A DNA stretch of 64,000 nt from Fuscibacter oryzae (GTDB lineage: Bacteria; Pseudomonadota; Alphaproteobacteria; Rhodobacterales; Rhodobacteraceae), in contig NZ_JAESVP010000005.1 in assembly GCF_016765795.1 (NCBI RefSeq), positions 310,001 to 374,000 of the forward strand. The letters are read 5' to 3'. The position numbers and the translations under genes are program-made. Below, one piece after another: positions 7,918-16,925 of the stretch (positions are counted from its first letter, which is position 1; every line of letters begins with the position of its first letter). The notes beneath the pieces were generated by a model. The model saw only the letters and a program-made list of their open reading frames with translations, ran no database searches and was not told where the DNA came from.

Positions 7918-9980
7918 CCCGCACCTTGGTGTTTGATCCGCTGGTGCCGCTGGCGCTGATCTGGGTGCTGGTTGGTCTGGCGGCGCTGCTGCTGGCCTTT
8001 GGCGCGGTCCGGGGGCTGAAGGGCTGGCCCCTGCGCGGGTTGGCGGCGGCGGTTCTGGGGCTGGCGCTGTTGAACCCGACCTTGCAGGAAGAATTGCGCA
8101 AACCCCTGAATGACATCGTTCTGCTGGTGGTCGATGAAAGCGCCTCGCAACATCTGGGCGACCGCGCGGCGCAGACGGCAAAGGCGGTGGCCGATGTGCA
8201 GGCGGCAGTGGCGGCCCTTGGCAACACCGAGCTGCGAATTGTCCGCTTTGGCGACGGGCCAGAGGATGCGGGCACCCTTGCCATGACCGCGCTGGCCGAT
8301 GCCATTGCCAACGAACCCCGCGCCCGGATTGCCGGCGCCATTCTGCTGACCGACGGGCGGGTGCATGACCTTGGGCTGGCCCCGGCCCTGCCCGCGCCGC
8401 TGCATGTGCTGCTGACGGGGCGCAACACCGACTGGGATCGCAGGCTGGTGATCGAAAACGCCCCCGCCTTTGCCATTCTGGGCGAAGAGTTCAAGCTAAA
8501 GCTGCGGATCGACGATCAGGGCGCTGCCCCCGCCAGCCTTGGCCCCGATGTGGACCTGACCATCGCGGTTGATGCCGATGAGCCGGTCACCTTCACCGTT
8601 CCGGTGAATGAGGATCTGGAACTGCCCGTGACCCTGCCCCATGCGGGCCAGAACGTGCTGCAATTCTCGGTCGCGCCGGTGGCGGGAGAGTTGACCGACC
8701 GCAACAATGCCGCCGCCGTGCAGATCAACGGCGTGCGCGACCGCTTGCGCGTGCTGCTGGTGTCGGGCGAACCTCATGCGGGCGAACGGGTCTGGCGTAA
8801 CCTGCTGAAATCCGACCCTTCGGTTGACCTTGTGCATTTCACCATTCTGCGCCCGCCCGAAAAGCAAGATGGCGTGCCGGTGGAAGAGCTGTCGCTGATC
8901 GCCTTTCCCACGCGTGAATTGTTCGTGGAAAAGATCAAGGATTTCGACCTGATCATTTTTGACCGTTACCGGATGCGCGGCATCCTGCCACCGGAATACA
9001 TTGAAAACGTGGTCAATTATGTGCGTGAGGGCGGCACGGTTCTGGTGGCCGCAGGCCCGGAATTCGGGCAGGTGGACAGCCTGTGGCGGTCGCCCTTGGC
9101 GCAAATTTTGCCGGTGGAACCCACGTCGCAGGTGATCGAGGGCGGCTATCGCCCGGCCCTGACCGATGTAGGCCGCCGCCATCCGGTGACCGAGGGGCTG
9201 GAGGCGCTGGCCCCCGCAGGCGGCTGGGGCCGCTGGTTCCGCCTGATCGAGGTGATCCAGAGGTCGGGTCAGGTGCTGATGTCGGGGCCAGAGGGCAAAC
9301 CCCTGCTGGTGCTGGACCGGGTGGATCAGGGCCGCATCGCGGTTCTGGCATCCGATCAGGCCTGGCTTTGGGGGCGTGGGTACGAAGGCGGCGGGCCGCA
9401 ACTGGAACTGTTGCGCCGTCTTGCGCACTGGATGCTGAAAGAGCCCGAGTTGGAAGAGGAATCGCTGTCGGCCAGTGCCAAGGGCGATGTGCTGACCATC
9501 ACGCGCCGCACGCTCAAGGCCGAACCACCGGGCGATGTGACGATCATCGCGCCCGATGGCAGCAAGACCGCCCTGCCCCTGCCGCAAAAATCGCCCGGCC
9601 ATTTTGAGGCGACCTGGCAGGCCCCCGGTCTTGGCCTGTTCCGGTTGGAACAGGGCGATCTGGTGCGGGTGATCGCGGTTGGCCCGCCTGCGCCGCGCGA
9701 ATTCGTGGAAACACTGGCCGATGCCGGGGCATTGGCCCCGGTGCTGGCCCCGATGCAGGGCGGCGTTCTGCGGGTTGAAGACGGCGCGCCCACACTGCGC
9801 ACCGTGCGCGAGGGGCGCCCGGCAGCCGGGCGCGGCTGGATCGGCATCACCCCGCGCGGGGCCTATCAGACCGAGGATCTGCGGGTATCCCCGCTGGCGC
9901 CGGGGTGGCTTTATCTGCTGCTGGCCGCCGGTTTGGCGCTGGCGGCCTGGTTGGTTGAAGGGCGCAGACGGCGCGCCTGA
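7914..9980 (+). CDS. Membrane protein with degenerate VWA and glutamine-amidotransferase-like domains
   Basis: Protein of 688 residues, last gene of the moxR operon (ATGA overlap at 7914). TM segments lie at ~10-32 and ~40-57. A VWA-like domain begins at VLLVVDESASQHLG, with the sequence DESAS in place of DxSxS. The middle (~280-480) resembles a class I glutamine amidotransferase-like fold without an obvious nucleophile Cys (FDLIIFDRYRMRGILPPEYIENVVNYVREGGTVL region). The last ~20 residues are a TM helix followed by EGRRRRA. Orthologues accompany DUF4159 genes in many alphaproteobacteria; function not established. Confidence 0.8.
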   Translation: MTRTLVFDPLVPLALIWVLVGLAALLLAFGAVRGLKGWPLRGLAAAVLGLALLNPTLQEELRKPLNDIVLLVVDESASQHLGDRAAQTAKAVADVQAAVAALGNTELRIVRFGDGPEDAGTLAMTALADAIANEPRARIAGAILLTDGRVHDLGLAPALPAPLHVLLTGRNTDWDRRLVIENAPAFAILGEEFKLKLRIDDQGAAPASLGPDVDLTIAVDADEPVTFTVPVNEDLELPVTLPHAGQNVLQFSVAPVAGELTDRNNAAAVQINGVRDRLRVLLVSGEPHAGERVWRNLLKSDPSVDLVHFTILRPPEKQDGVPVEELSLIAFPTRELFVEKIKDFDLIIFDRYRMRGILPPEYIENVVNYVREGGTVLVAAGPEFGQVDSLWRSPLAQILPVEPTSQVIEGGYRPALTDVGRRHPVTEGLEALAPAGGWGRWFRLIEVIQRSGQVLMSGPEGKPLLVLDRVDQGRIAVLASDQAWLWGRGYEGGGPQLELLRRLAHWMLKEPELEEESLSASAKGDVLTITRRTLKAEPPGDVTIIAPDGSKTALPLPQKSPGHFEATWQAPGLGLFRLEQGDLVRVIAVGPPAPREFVETLADAGALAPVLAPMQGGVLRVEDGAPTLRTVREGRPAAGRGWIGITPRGAYQTEDLRVSPLAPGWLYLLLAAGLALAAWLVEGRRRRA

Positions 9981-9989
9981 AGCGCCGCT

Positions 9990-10568
9990 TCAAAGCGGCA
10001 GGAACCACAGCGCAAGGAAAGGAGCGGCACCAGACCGCATCCGGTGGCCGATGCCGGGCGGGTTATAGACGGACCCGTTCAGGCCGGGGTCGGTCCAGTC
10101 CATCGCCTCATTCCACCATTCGCCGGGTGACAGGGCCAGATACACCTCTTCCGGCGGGTGGGAATGCAGCGGGTACGCGGTATCGGGCGCCATGACCGTC
10201 GCGCCGATCCACAGATCATCGCGCTGCTCATAGCCCTGTTGACCGACAAGGCCGGCATTTGCATTGCGCAGGGCAAAATCAGCCGCGCCGCCCGACCGGG
10301 TGCTGGGCACCCAGACCAGCCGGTCGGCCACCCCGGCAAAGGCAAACGCCAGCCGGGCACGCGGCCCGTTGGCCGCCGCCGCAAACGCCGGAGCCAGCCA
10401 GTCACACACGGGTGGACGTTGCGGCAGGGTGGTTGAAATCTTGCCCTCACGCCCTTGCCACAGCGCGATGCACCGCTCTGCCGCACGGGCGGCGGGGCCG
10501 GTGGTCGCGGCGCGCAGGGCAAGCGCAGCCTCGGCAAGAAAGGTGGCCATCTCGTCTGGACGGGTCAT
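9990..10568 (-). CDS. DMSP-lyase-like cupin protein
   Basis: Protein of 192 residues. The C-terminal half is a cupin of the dimethylsulfoniopropionate lyase (DddL/Q/W-type) family: the metal-binding block YPLHSHPPEEVYLALSPGEWW (His, His, Glu, Tyr) and the second block NPPGIGHRMRSGAAPFLALWFLPL with the third His. DMSP lyases cleave DMSP to dimethylsulfide and acrylate, but many family members are uncharacterised. The start at 10568 is fixed by an ATGA overlap with the DUF599 gene stop; the longer ORF to 10670 overlaps that gene. Substrate uncertain. Confidence 0.7.
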   Translation of the reverse strand: MTRPDEMATFLAEAALALRAATTGPAARAAERCIALWQGREGKISTTLPQRPPVCDWLAPAFAAAANGPRARLAFAFAGVADRLVWVPSTRSGGAADFALRNANAGLVGQQGYEQRDDLWIGATVMAPDTAYPLHSHPPEEVYLALSPGEWWNEAMDWTDPGLNGSVYNPPGIGHRMRSGAAPFLALWFLPL

Positions 10569-11266
10569 TCCGCTGGGCCTTTCCGCAACATGATCTCGCG
10601 CGATTGCGAGGCGAATTCGCGCCTCACGATCACGCCAGACACCGCCAATGTCGTCGCAATCAACACCCAAGGGCCGATCAGCGCGCCCAAAGCCCCAAGG
10701 GCAAAATAGATCGACCGCATTCCGCGGTTGAAATTGCGCGCGGCATGAATGTTGACCTCGGCCGCCTGCGCGGCGCGAAATCCGGCCATCGGGTCGGTAT
10801 GGTCATTCGGCACCGCCGCCATCAGAATCGCGCAATAGCCGAACAGCCTGTGCGACCAGATGAATTTCAGCAACGCATTGGCCAGAAACCCCAGCATCGG
10901 CAGGATGCGCAACTGAAACTCCAGCGTTGTCGCGGTCTGCGTCAGATCATGGGTCAGCCCCAGTAGCGGCCCCGGATTGCCGATCAGCGCCACCCCGCCG
11001 CCAATCGCGATCATCGAGGCCGAGGCAAAGAACGCCGTGCCCTGCCGCAGGTTGTCGATGATGCTGGCATCAAAGATGCGCGGCTGGCGGGTGATGAATT
11101 GCTGCATCCATTCGCGTCGATAGCGTTCAACGATCACGCTGACCGAAGGGTGACCGGCAGGCGGATGTTCGATCCACCAGCCCACGCCCAGCCACACCGC
11201 CAGCAGCAGGGCAAAGGCCAAAAGGTCAGGCAGGCCAAAGGGGCCGATTTGCATCAATGCTGTCAT
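10565..11266 (-). CDS. DUF599 family membrane protein
   Basis: Protein of 233 residues with four or five predicted TM segments (~13-31, ~75-100, ~125-150, ~185-212). The IIDNLRQGTAFFASASMIAIGG motif and RNFNRGMRSIYFALGALGALIGPW block are typical of DUF599. Function unknown. It is translationally coupled (ATGA) to the downstream DMSP-lyase-like gene and divergent from glcD, with 96 bases between. Confidence 0.85.
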   Translation of the reverse strand: MTALMQIGPFGLPDLLAFALLLAVWLGVGWWIEHPPAGHPSVSVIVERYRREWMQQFITRQPRIFDASIIDNLRQGTAFFASASMIAIGGGVALIGNPGPLLGLTHDLTQTATTLEFQLRILPMLGFLANALLKFIWSHRLFGYCAILMAAVPNDHTDPMAGFRAAQAAEVNIHAARNFNRGMRSIYFALGALGALIGPWVLIATTLAVSGVIVRREFASQSREIMLRKGPAE

Positions 11267-11313
11267 GCTTGCAGTCTAAAGCGCGGTGGCACCGAATGGA
11301 AAGCGCAGTTGGG

Positions 11314-11350
11314 CTTGTATTTCGTCATAATTGGTTATAATTTCTTACCA
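11314..11350 (+). promoter_or_regulatory. Candidate glcD promoter with imperfect dyad
   Basis: TATAAT at 11336-11341 is preceded by TTGTAT at 11315-11320 (15-base spacer). The surrounding sequence has TGGTTA (11332-11337) and TTACCA (11345-11350), an imperfect dyad over the -10 and probable start site. A repressor or activator site is possible. Confidence 0.45.
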
Positions 11351-11362
11351 CGGAGGAACATC

Positions 11363-12796
11363 ATGGACATGCCGCACCCTTCCCCGGCCATCCTGTCGCG
11401 CCGCGACCAGATCGTAGCGGGGCTGCGTGCGCTGCTGCCCGGCGATGCCGTCATCGATGATCCGGCTGAGACACGGGCCTATGAATGCGATGCTTTGGCC
11501 GCCTATCGCTGCGCGCCGCTGGCCGTGGTTTTGCCCCGGACCACCGCCGAAGTGGCAGCGACCTTGCGGTTCTGCCATGACAACCGGGTGCAGGTGGTCC
11601 CGCGCGGGGCCGGAACCTCTCTGTCGGGCGGGTCGATGCCGACGGCCGACAGCGTGGTTCTGGGCGTGGCGCGGATGAACGCGGTGCTGGAGACCGATTA
11701 CGACAACCGCTTTATCCGCGTGCAATCAGGCCGCACCAACCTGTCGGTGACCGGCGCTGTTGAAGCCGAGGGGTTCTTTTACGCCCCCGATCCGTCCAGC
11801 CAGTTGGCCTGTGCGATTGCGGGCAATGTGGCGATGAATTCGGGCGGGGCGCATTGCCTGAAATACGGCGTCACCACCAACAATCTGTTGGGCGTGACGC
11901 TGGTCACGATGGACGGCACGGTGGTGGAACTGGGCGGCCCTTGGGCCGAAACGGCGGGCCTTGACCTGCTGGGCGTGGTTTGCGGGTCCGAGGGGCAGTT
12001 GGGCGTGGTGACCGAGGCCACCCTGCGCATCCTGCCCAAGCCAGAAGGTGCGCGGCCGGTGCTGGTGGGCTTTGCCTCGAACGAGGTGGCGGGGGCCTGC
12101 GTGTCTGACATCATCAAGGCGGGCATCCTGCCCGTCGCCATCGAATTCATGGACCGCCCCTGTATTCGGGCCTGCGAGGCCTTTGCCAAGGCGGGCTATC
12201 CCGATTGCGAGGCGCTTTTGATCATCGAGGTCGAAGGCTCTGACGCCGAAATTGCCGAACAGCTTGCCCGCATCAAATCCATCGCCCTGTCGCATGACCC
12301 GGTGGAATTTCGAGAGGCTGCTGATGAAGATCAGGCCAGACGCATCTGGCTGGGGCGCAAATCGGCCTTTGGCGCGATGGGGCAGATCAATGATTACATG
12401 TGCCTGGACGGGACAATTCCGGTTTCCAGCCTGCCCTATGTGCTGAAACGGATCGGCGAATTGTCGCGCGATTTCGGGCTGGAGGTCGGGAATGTCTTTC
12501 ACGCGGGCGACGGCAACATGCACCCCCTGATCCTCTACAACGCCAACACGCCGGGCCAGTTGGAAACCTGCGAGGCGCTGGGCGCAGAAATCTTGAAGCT
12601 GTGTGTCGAGGTTGGCGGCTGCCTGACCGGCGAGCATGGCGTGGGCATCGAAAAGCGCGATCTGATGGGGGTGCAATATACGCCCGCCGATCTTGAGGTG
12701 CAGATGCGCGTAAAGGATGTGTTCGACCCGCGCTGGCTGTTGAACCCGGCCAAGGTGTTTCCGTTGGATGCAAGCGCCGGGCGGCGCGCAGGTTGA
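11363..12796 (+). CDS. glcD: Glycolate oxidase subunit GlcD (FAD-linked)
   Basis: Catalytic subunit of the GlcDEF glycolate dehydrogenase, which oxidises glycolate to glyoxylate and passes electrons to the respiratory chain. The protein has 477 residues. The FAD-binding PCMH domain shows VPRGAGTSLSGGSMP (~residue 78) and CAIAGNVAMNSGGAHCLKYG (~150-170). The C-terminal FAD-oxidase domain has VFHAGDGNMHP and GEHGVGIEKRDLM. The ATG at 11363 has GGAGGA 6 bases upstream; a longer frame to 11099 overlaps the divergent DUF599 gene. First gene of glcDEF. Confidence 0.95.
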   Translation: MDMPHPSPAILSRRDQIVAGLRALLPGDAVIDDPAETRAYECDALAAYRCAPLAVVLPRTTAEVAATLRFCHDNRVQVVPRGAGTSLSGGSMPTADSVVLGVARMNAVLETDYDNRFIRVQSGRTNLSVTGAVEAEGFFYAPDPSSQLACAIAGNVAMNSGGAHCLKYGVTTNNLLGVTLVTMDGTVVELGGPWAETAGLDLLGVVCGSEGQLGVVTEATLRILPKPEGARPVLVGFASNEVAGACVSDIIKAGILPVAIEFMDRPCIRACEAFAKAGYPDCEALLIIEVEGSDAEIAEQLARIKSIALSHDPVEFREAADEDQARRIWLGRKSAFGAMGQINDYMCLDGTIPVSSLPYVLKRIGELSRDFGLEVGNVFHAGDGNMHPLILYNANTPGQLETCEALGAEILKLCVEVGGCLTGEHGVGIEKRDLMGVQYTPADLEVQMRVKDVFDPRWLLNPAKVFPLDASAGRRAG

Positions 12797-12797
12797 A

Positions 12798-12853
12798 AGC
12801 GCCGGGGGCTGTCTGCCCCCGGACCCCGAGGATATTTATGCCAAGATGAAAGG
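12798..12853. repeat. GAGGATATTT-type intergenic repeat between glcD and glcE
   Basis: CCGGGGGC (12802-12809) and GCCCCCGG (12815-12822) form a hairpin, followed by ACCCCGAGGATATTT at 12823-12837. The same GGGGG-stem plus CCCCGAGGATATTT arrangement recurs as a double copy at 50219-50337. Confidence 0.75.
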
Positions 12854-12860
12854 GGCTGCG

Positions 12861-13943
12861 ATGCGCCCGAGGTCCGAAGCCGAGGTGAGTGAGGCGATCC
12901 GCGCGGCGGCGGGACCGCTGGCGATTGTCGGCGGCGGTACGCGGCGGCTGGGCGAGGTCTCCGGGGCTGTGGTGGAAACCGGCGGGCTGGCCGGAGTGCG
13001 GCTTTATGAACCGGGGGCGCTGACCTTGGTAGCCGGGGCCGGAACGCCCTTGGCCGAGGTAGAGGCCCTGCTGGCGGGCGAGAGGCAGCGACTGGCGTTT
13101 GAGCCGCCGGATTTGCGCGGGCTGTTGGGACGCAGCGGCAGTTCAACCCTTGGCGGGGTGGCGGCGGCCAATGCCAGCGGGCCGCGCCGGGTGCAGGTGG
13201 GGGCGTGCCGCGATGCGATGCTGGGCTTGCGCTTTGTCGATGGGCGCGGCGATGTGGTGAAGAACGGCGGGCGGGTGATGAAGAATGTCACCGGCTATGA
13301 TCTGGTCAAGCTGCTGGCTGGCAGCCGGGGGGCCTTGGGCGTGATCACCGAGGTCAGCCTGAAGGTTCAGGCGGTGCCGGAGGCCGAGGCGACGCTGATC
13401 TGCGAGGCGGGCGAGGTGGCAGGGCTGGCGCTGCTGCATGCCGCGCTGAAAACACCGTTTGATCTGAGCGGCGCCGCTTGGGCCGGGGGGCGGGTATTTC
13501 TGCGGGTTGAAGGGCTGGCAGGGTCGGTTGCCTATCGCGCCGGGGCCTTGCGCACGGCGCTGGCGGGGGATTGGCGATTGGCCGACGGAACCGAAAGCAC
13601 CAAGATCTGGCGCGATGTACGCAATGTGGCGGCGTTTGCGGGCAAGCCGGGGGCGGTGTGGCGGCTGGTGGTGAAGCCGACGGCGGCGGCGGGCATCGTG
13701 GCGCAGTTGGGGGCCGCACAGGCGATTTACGATTGGGGCGGCGGGCTGGTCTGGCTGCTGACCGAGGCGGACGCGGATGTGCGTGGCGCTGTGGGTGGCC
13801 ATGGCCACGCCACGCTGGTGCGCTCCTTGCCCGGCATGGCGCAGCCCTTGCTGCCCCCAGAAGCCCCCGCTGTTGCCACCCTGACCGCGCGGCTGCGCGC
13901 CAGCTTTGACCCCAGAGGCCTGTTCGCCGGAGGCACCGCCTGA
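12861..13943 (+). CDS. glcE: Glycolate oxidase subunit GlcE
   Basis: FAD-binding subunit of glycolate dehydrogenase, 360 residues. The half PCMH domain shows LAIVGGGTRRLG, GALTLVAGAGTPLAEVEALL, and LGRSGSSTLGGVAAANASGPRR (~residues 80-105), then GGRVMKNVTGYDLVKLLAGSRG. I prefer the ATG at 12861 (AGGGG 6-7 bases upstream) over 12846 and over the ORF start at 12768, which overlaps glcD. The start therefore lies just past the repeat element that fills the glcD-glcE gap. The stop overlaps glcF (TGATG). Confidence 0.93.
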   Translation: MRPRSEAEVSEAIRAAAGPLAIVGGGTRRLGEVSGAVVETGGLAGVRLYEPGALTLVAGAGTPLAEVEALLAGERQRLAFEPPDLRGLLGRSGSSTLGGVAAANASGPRRVQVGACRDAMLGLRFVDGRGDVVKNGGRVMKNVTGYDLVKLLAGSRGALGVITEVSLKVQAVPEAEATLICEAGEVAGLALLHAALKTPFDLSGAAWAGGRVFLRVEGLAGSVAYRAGALRTALAGDWRLADGTESTKIWRDVRNVAAFAGKPGAVWRLVVKPTAAAGIVAQLGAAQAIYDWGGGLVWLLTEADADVRGAVGGHGHATLVRSLPGMAQPLLPPEAPAVATLTARLRASFDPRGLFAGGTA

Positions 13944-15250
13944 TGCAGACCCACTTCACCCCCGAACAACTGACCGACCCTGGCCTGAAACGCGCCAACG
14001 AGATTCTGCGCGCCTGCGTGCATTGCGGGTTCTGCACCGCCACGTGCCCCAGCTATCAGGTGCTGGGCGATGAATTGGACAGCCCTCGCGGTCGTATCTA
14101 CCTGATCAAGGAGATGCTGGAGACCGGGCGGCCCGCCGATGAAAAGACGGTCAAGCATATTGATCGTTGCCTGTCGTGCCTTGCCTGCATGACCACCTGC
14201 CCCAGCGGCGTGCATTACATGCATCTGATCGACCATGCCCGCGCCCATGTGGAACAGACCTATCGCCGCCCGCTGACCGACCGCATGTTGCGCTGGGTGT
14301 TGGCCAAGGTGCTGCCTTATCCGGGGCGTTTCCGGTTGGCGCTGCTGGGGGCCAAGATGGCGCGGCCTTTCGCGCGGTTTCTGCCCGATGCCCGGTTGCG
14401 GGCGATGGTGGCCATGGCGCCGAAAACCGTGCCCGCCGTCAGCCGCAACGATAATCCGCAAACCTTTCCGGCCAATGGAGAGCGGCGCTTCCGCGTGGCG
14501 CTGATGACCGGCTGCGCGCAAAAGGCGCTGAACACCGATATCAATGATGCCACGATCCGCCTATTGCGGCGGCTGGGCTGCGAGGTGGTCATACCGCCCG
14601 GCATGGGCTGTTGCGGCGCGCTTACCCATCACATGGGCCGCGAGGACGAAGCGCATGAATTTGCCGGGGCGAATATCCGCGCCTTTTTAGCAGAAAAGGC
14701 CAAGGGACTGGATTTCATCGTCATCAACACCTCTGGCTGCGGCACGACGGTGAAGGATTACGGCCACATGCTGCGCAGCACTCCCCTTGCCGCGCAGGCG
14801 GCAGAGGTGGCAGGGCTGGCGAAAGACATCAGCGAGGTTCTGGTGAAAATCGGCCTGCCGCCGGGCACGCCAAAGGGCCTGCGGGTGGCCTATCATGCGG
14901 CCTGTTCGCTGCAACATGGCCAGCAGGTCAAGACGGCCCCGAAAGACTTGCTGAAGCGCGTGGGGTTCGAGGTGGTCGAGCCAGCCGACAGCCATCTGTG
15001 CTGCGGCAGCGCGGGCACCTACAACCTGTTGCAGCCAGAGATTTCCGCAGAGTTGAAGCGGCGCAAAGTGGCCACGCTGGAGGCGAAGGCCCCCGATCTT
15101 ATCGCAGCAGGCAATATCGGCTGCATGATGCAGATCGGGTCGGGCACCGGGGTGCCTGTGGTGCATACGGTGGAACTGCTCGATTGGGCGACCGGCGGTC
15201 CAAGGCCGCGGGCTTTGTCCTCTCTGCCTCAGACCGGCGTTGCGGGCTGA
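13943..15250 (+). CDS. glcF: Glycolate oxidase iron-sulfur subunit GlcF
   Basis: Electron-transfer subunit, 435 residues. It has two [4Fe-4S] ferredoxin motifs, CVHCGFCTATCPSY (~31-44) and CLSCLACMTTCPSG (~81-94). Two CCG domains follow, with GMGCCGALTHHMG (~215-228) and SHLCCGSAGTYNLLQ (~350). It is translationally coupled to glcE by a TGATG overlap and closes the operon. Confidence 0.95.
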   Translation: MQTHFTPEQLTDPGLKRANEILRACVHCGFCTATCPSYQVLGDELDSPRGRIYLIKEMLETGRPADEKTVKHIDRCLSCLACMTTCPSGVHYMHLIDHARAHVEQTYRRPLTDRMLRWVLAKVLPYPGRFRLALLGAKMARPFARFLPDARLRAMVAMAPKTVPAVSRNDNPQTFPANGERRFRVALMTGCAQKALNTDINDATIRLLRRLGCEVVIPPGMGCCGALTHHMGREDEAHEFAGANIRAFLAEKAKGLDFIVINTSGCGTTVKDYGHMLRSTPLAAQAAEVAGLAKDISEVLVKIGLPPGTPKGLRVAYHAACSLQHGQQVKTAPKDLLKRVGFEVVEPADSHLCCGSAGTYNLLQPEISAELKRRKVATLEAKAPDLIAAGNIGCMMQIGSGTGVPVVHTVELLDWATGGPRPRALSSLPQTGVAG

Positions 15251-15438
15251 AAGTGGCACAAAGGCGGGGACATACGCTGGCTGGCTGCACGCCGCACCCC
15301 CGACGTGGCGCGTTGCGGGGCTGAGTGGGCTGGCATAGACTGGAGTGACAGAGACCAATCGCGGGCGCCACAAATGCGCCGGAAAGCCGCTTTAGACCTT
15401 GCGCTGATCTGCCACCCCGAACCAGAGCGTTCCAATAA

Positions 15439-16245
15439 ATGTTGAAAGCGGTTTTCCCTGTGATACGCACCTTGCCCTTGTTGGGCCTGATTTTGGCGTT
15501 GCAGGCCGCGCCTTCGACTGCCCAGCAAAGCCCGCTGGTGGCGATGCAGACGGGCGATGACTCGCGCGGCTGGCAGGCGGTCGGGCGGTTGCAGCTTGGC
15601 GACCGGGGGTTCTGCACCGCCACGTTGATCGCCGAAGATTTGGTGCTGACCGCCGCGCATTGCCTGTTCGACAAGGAAACCGGCGCGCGTCTGCCGATTG
15701 AAACCATTGAATTCCGCGCCGGGTGGCGCAATGGCCGAGCCGAAGCCTATCGCAATCTGCGCGCCGCCGTGGTGCATCCAGATTACGTCTATTCCGGTGC
15801 CGAGGATCTTGAGCGGGTGGGCTATGACGTGGCCCTGTTGCAACTGGACCGGCCGGTCAAGCTGCCGCAGGTTCAGCCCTTTCCCACCGGGCCGGAACCG
15901 GATGCCAACACCGATGTGGGCGTGGTTTCCTATGCGCAAGACCGCTCCGAGGCACCCTCGCTAGAGCGCAGTTGCCAGGTGCTGGACCGGGGCGGCGACA
16001 TTCTGGTGCTGTCTTGCGATGTCGATTTCGGGGCCTCCGGTTCTCCGGTCTTCGAGATGGGCCCCGAGGGGCCGCGTGTGGTGTCGGTGATCTCGGCCAA
16101 GGCGGAATCGCAGGGCCGCAAGATCGCGCTGGGGGTTGGCATCGAAACCGCGCTGCCGCTTCTCAAGGCAGAGCTGGGCCTTGGCAAGCCGGGCAAGGTG
16201 CGGCTTTTGTCGGGCACCGGCGGCGCCAAGTTCGTCAAACCATAA
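15439..16245 (+). CDS. Secreted trypsin-like serine protease
   Basis: Protein of 268 residues. Residues 1-30 form a signal peptide (LPLLGLILALQAAPSTAQQ). The S1 triad is visible: His in VLTAAHCLF (~74), Asp in YDVALLQLD (~133), and Ser in DFGASGSPVFE (~202), where a GxSGSP replaces the textbook GDSGGP. This is common in the bacterial V8/trypsin-like group. Predicted to act in the periplasm or outside. Preceded by 188 bases with no gene; no clear ribosome-binding site before the ATG. Confidence 0.85.
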   Translation: MLKAVFPVIRTLPLLGLILALQAAPSTAQQSPLVAMQTGDDSRGWQAVGRLQLGDRGFCTATLIAEDLVLTAAHCLFDKETGARLPIETIEFRAGWRNGRAEAYRNLRAAVVHPDYVYSGAEDLERVGYDVALLQLDRPVKLPQVQPFPTGPEPDANTDVGVVSYAQDRSEAPSLERSCQVLDRGGDILVLSCDVDFGASGSPVFEMGPEGPRVVSVISAKAESQGRKIALGVGIETALPLLKAELGLGKPGKVRLLSGTGGAKFVKP

Positions 16246-16395
16246 CGCAGGCCAGCGGCGCAGGCGGGGGCTTGAAACCCGCAAAATCACCCCCAGATCA
16301 TGGAGACCCCCGGATGCCGCTATGGGCCGGGGCAACCCTTGTGGCCTGTGCCCGTGCCGGGGCAGGCCGATCTGACATCGCTTTCGGAGGATGAC

Positions 16396-16866
16396 ATGCG
16401 AACCTTTGATCTTGCCCCCCTGTACCGTGCCACTGTCGGCTTTGACCGCATCGCCGACCTGATGGACCGCGCGCTGACCGCTGACGTTCAACCCAGCTAC
16501 CCGCCCTACAACATCGAAAAAACCGCCGAAGATGCCTATCGTATCTCGATCGCCGTTGCGGGCTTTGCGCCCGAGGAGCTGTCGGTCGAGGTGAAAGAGG
16601 GGGCCTTGTTCGTGGTGGCCCGCAAAGCACCCGAAGCGTCGGAAAAGGCCTATCTGCATCGCGGCATTGCCACCCGCGCATTCGAGCGCCGCTTTGCGCT
16701 GGCCGATCATGTCCGCGTCACCGGCGCCACGCATGAGCTGGGCATGCTGCACATCGATCTTGTGCGCGAAACGCCAGAGGCGCTGAAGCCCCGCCGGATC
16801 GAGATTGCCGGACCCACCCGGACCGAGGTGAAGCAGGTAGAGGCGAAGGCGGAAACCGTTAACTGA
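16396..16866 (+). CDS. Hsp20-family small heat shock protein
   Basis: ATP-independent holdase of the IbpA type, 156 residues. The alpha-crystallin domain spans ~35-125, beginning YPPYNIEKTAEDAYRISIAVAGF and ending near HELGMLHIDLVRE. The IxI-like tail is RRIEIAG. Start at 16396, with CGGAGG 6-9 bases upstream; the longer ORF to 16300 lacks support. A direct repeat of TGATCTGGTC and a terminator follow. No ROSE-type or CIRCE element was recognised upstream. Confidence 0.9.
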   Translation: MRTFDLAPLYRATVGFDRIADLMDRALTADVQPSYPPYNIEKTAEDAYRISIAVAGFAPEELSVEVKEGALFVVARKAPEASEKAYLHRGIATRAFERRFALADHVRVTGATHELGMLHIDLVRETPEALKPRRIEIAGPTRTEVKQVEAKAETVN

Positions 16867-16896
16867 TCTGGTCTGATCTGGTCTGCATTCCCGATA

Positions 16897-16925
16897 GGCC
16901 CGTCGCACCCTGCGGCGGGCCTTTT
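16897..16925 (+). terminator. Terminator after hsp20
   Basis: Stem GGCCCGTCGC / GCGGCGGGCC with a short loop, followed by TTTT; one G-U pair. It lies 30 bases past the Hsp20 stop and reaches the stop of the convergent anti-sigma gene. Confidence 0.8.
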
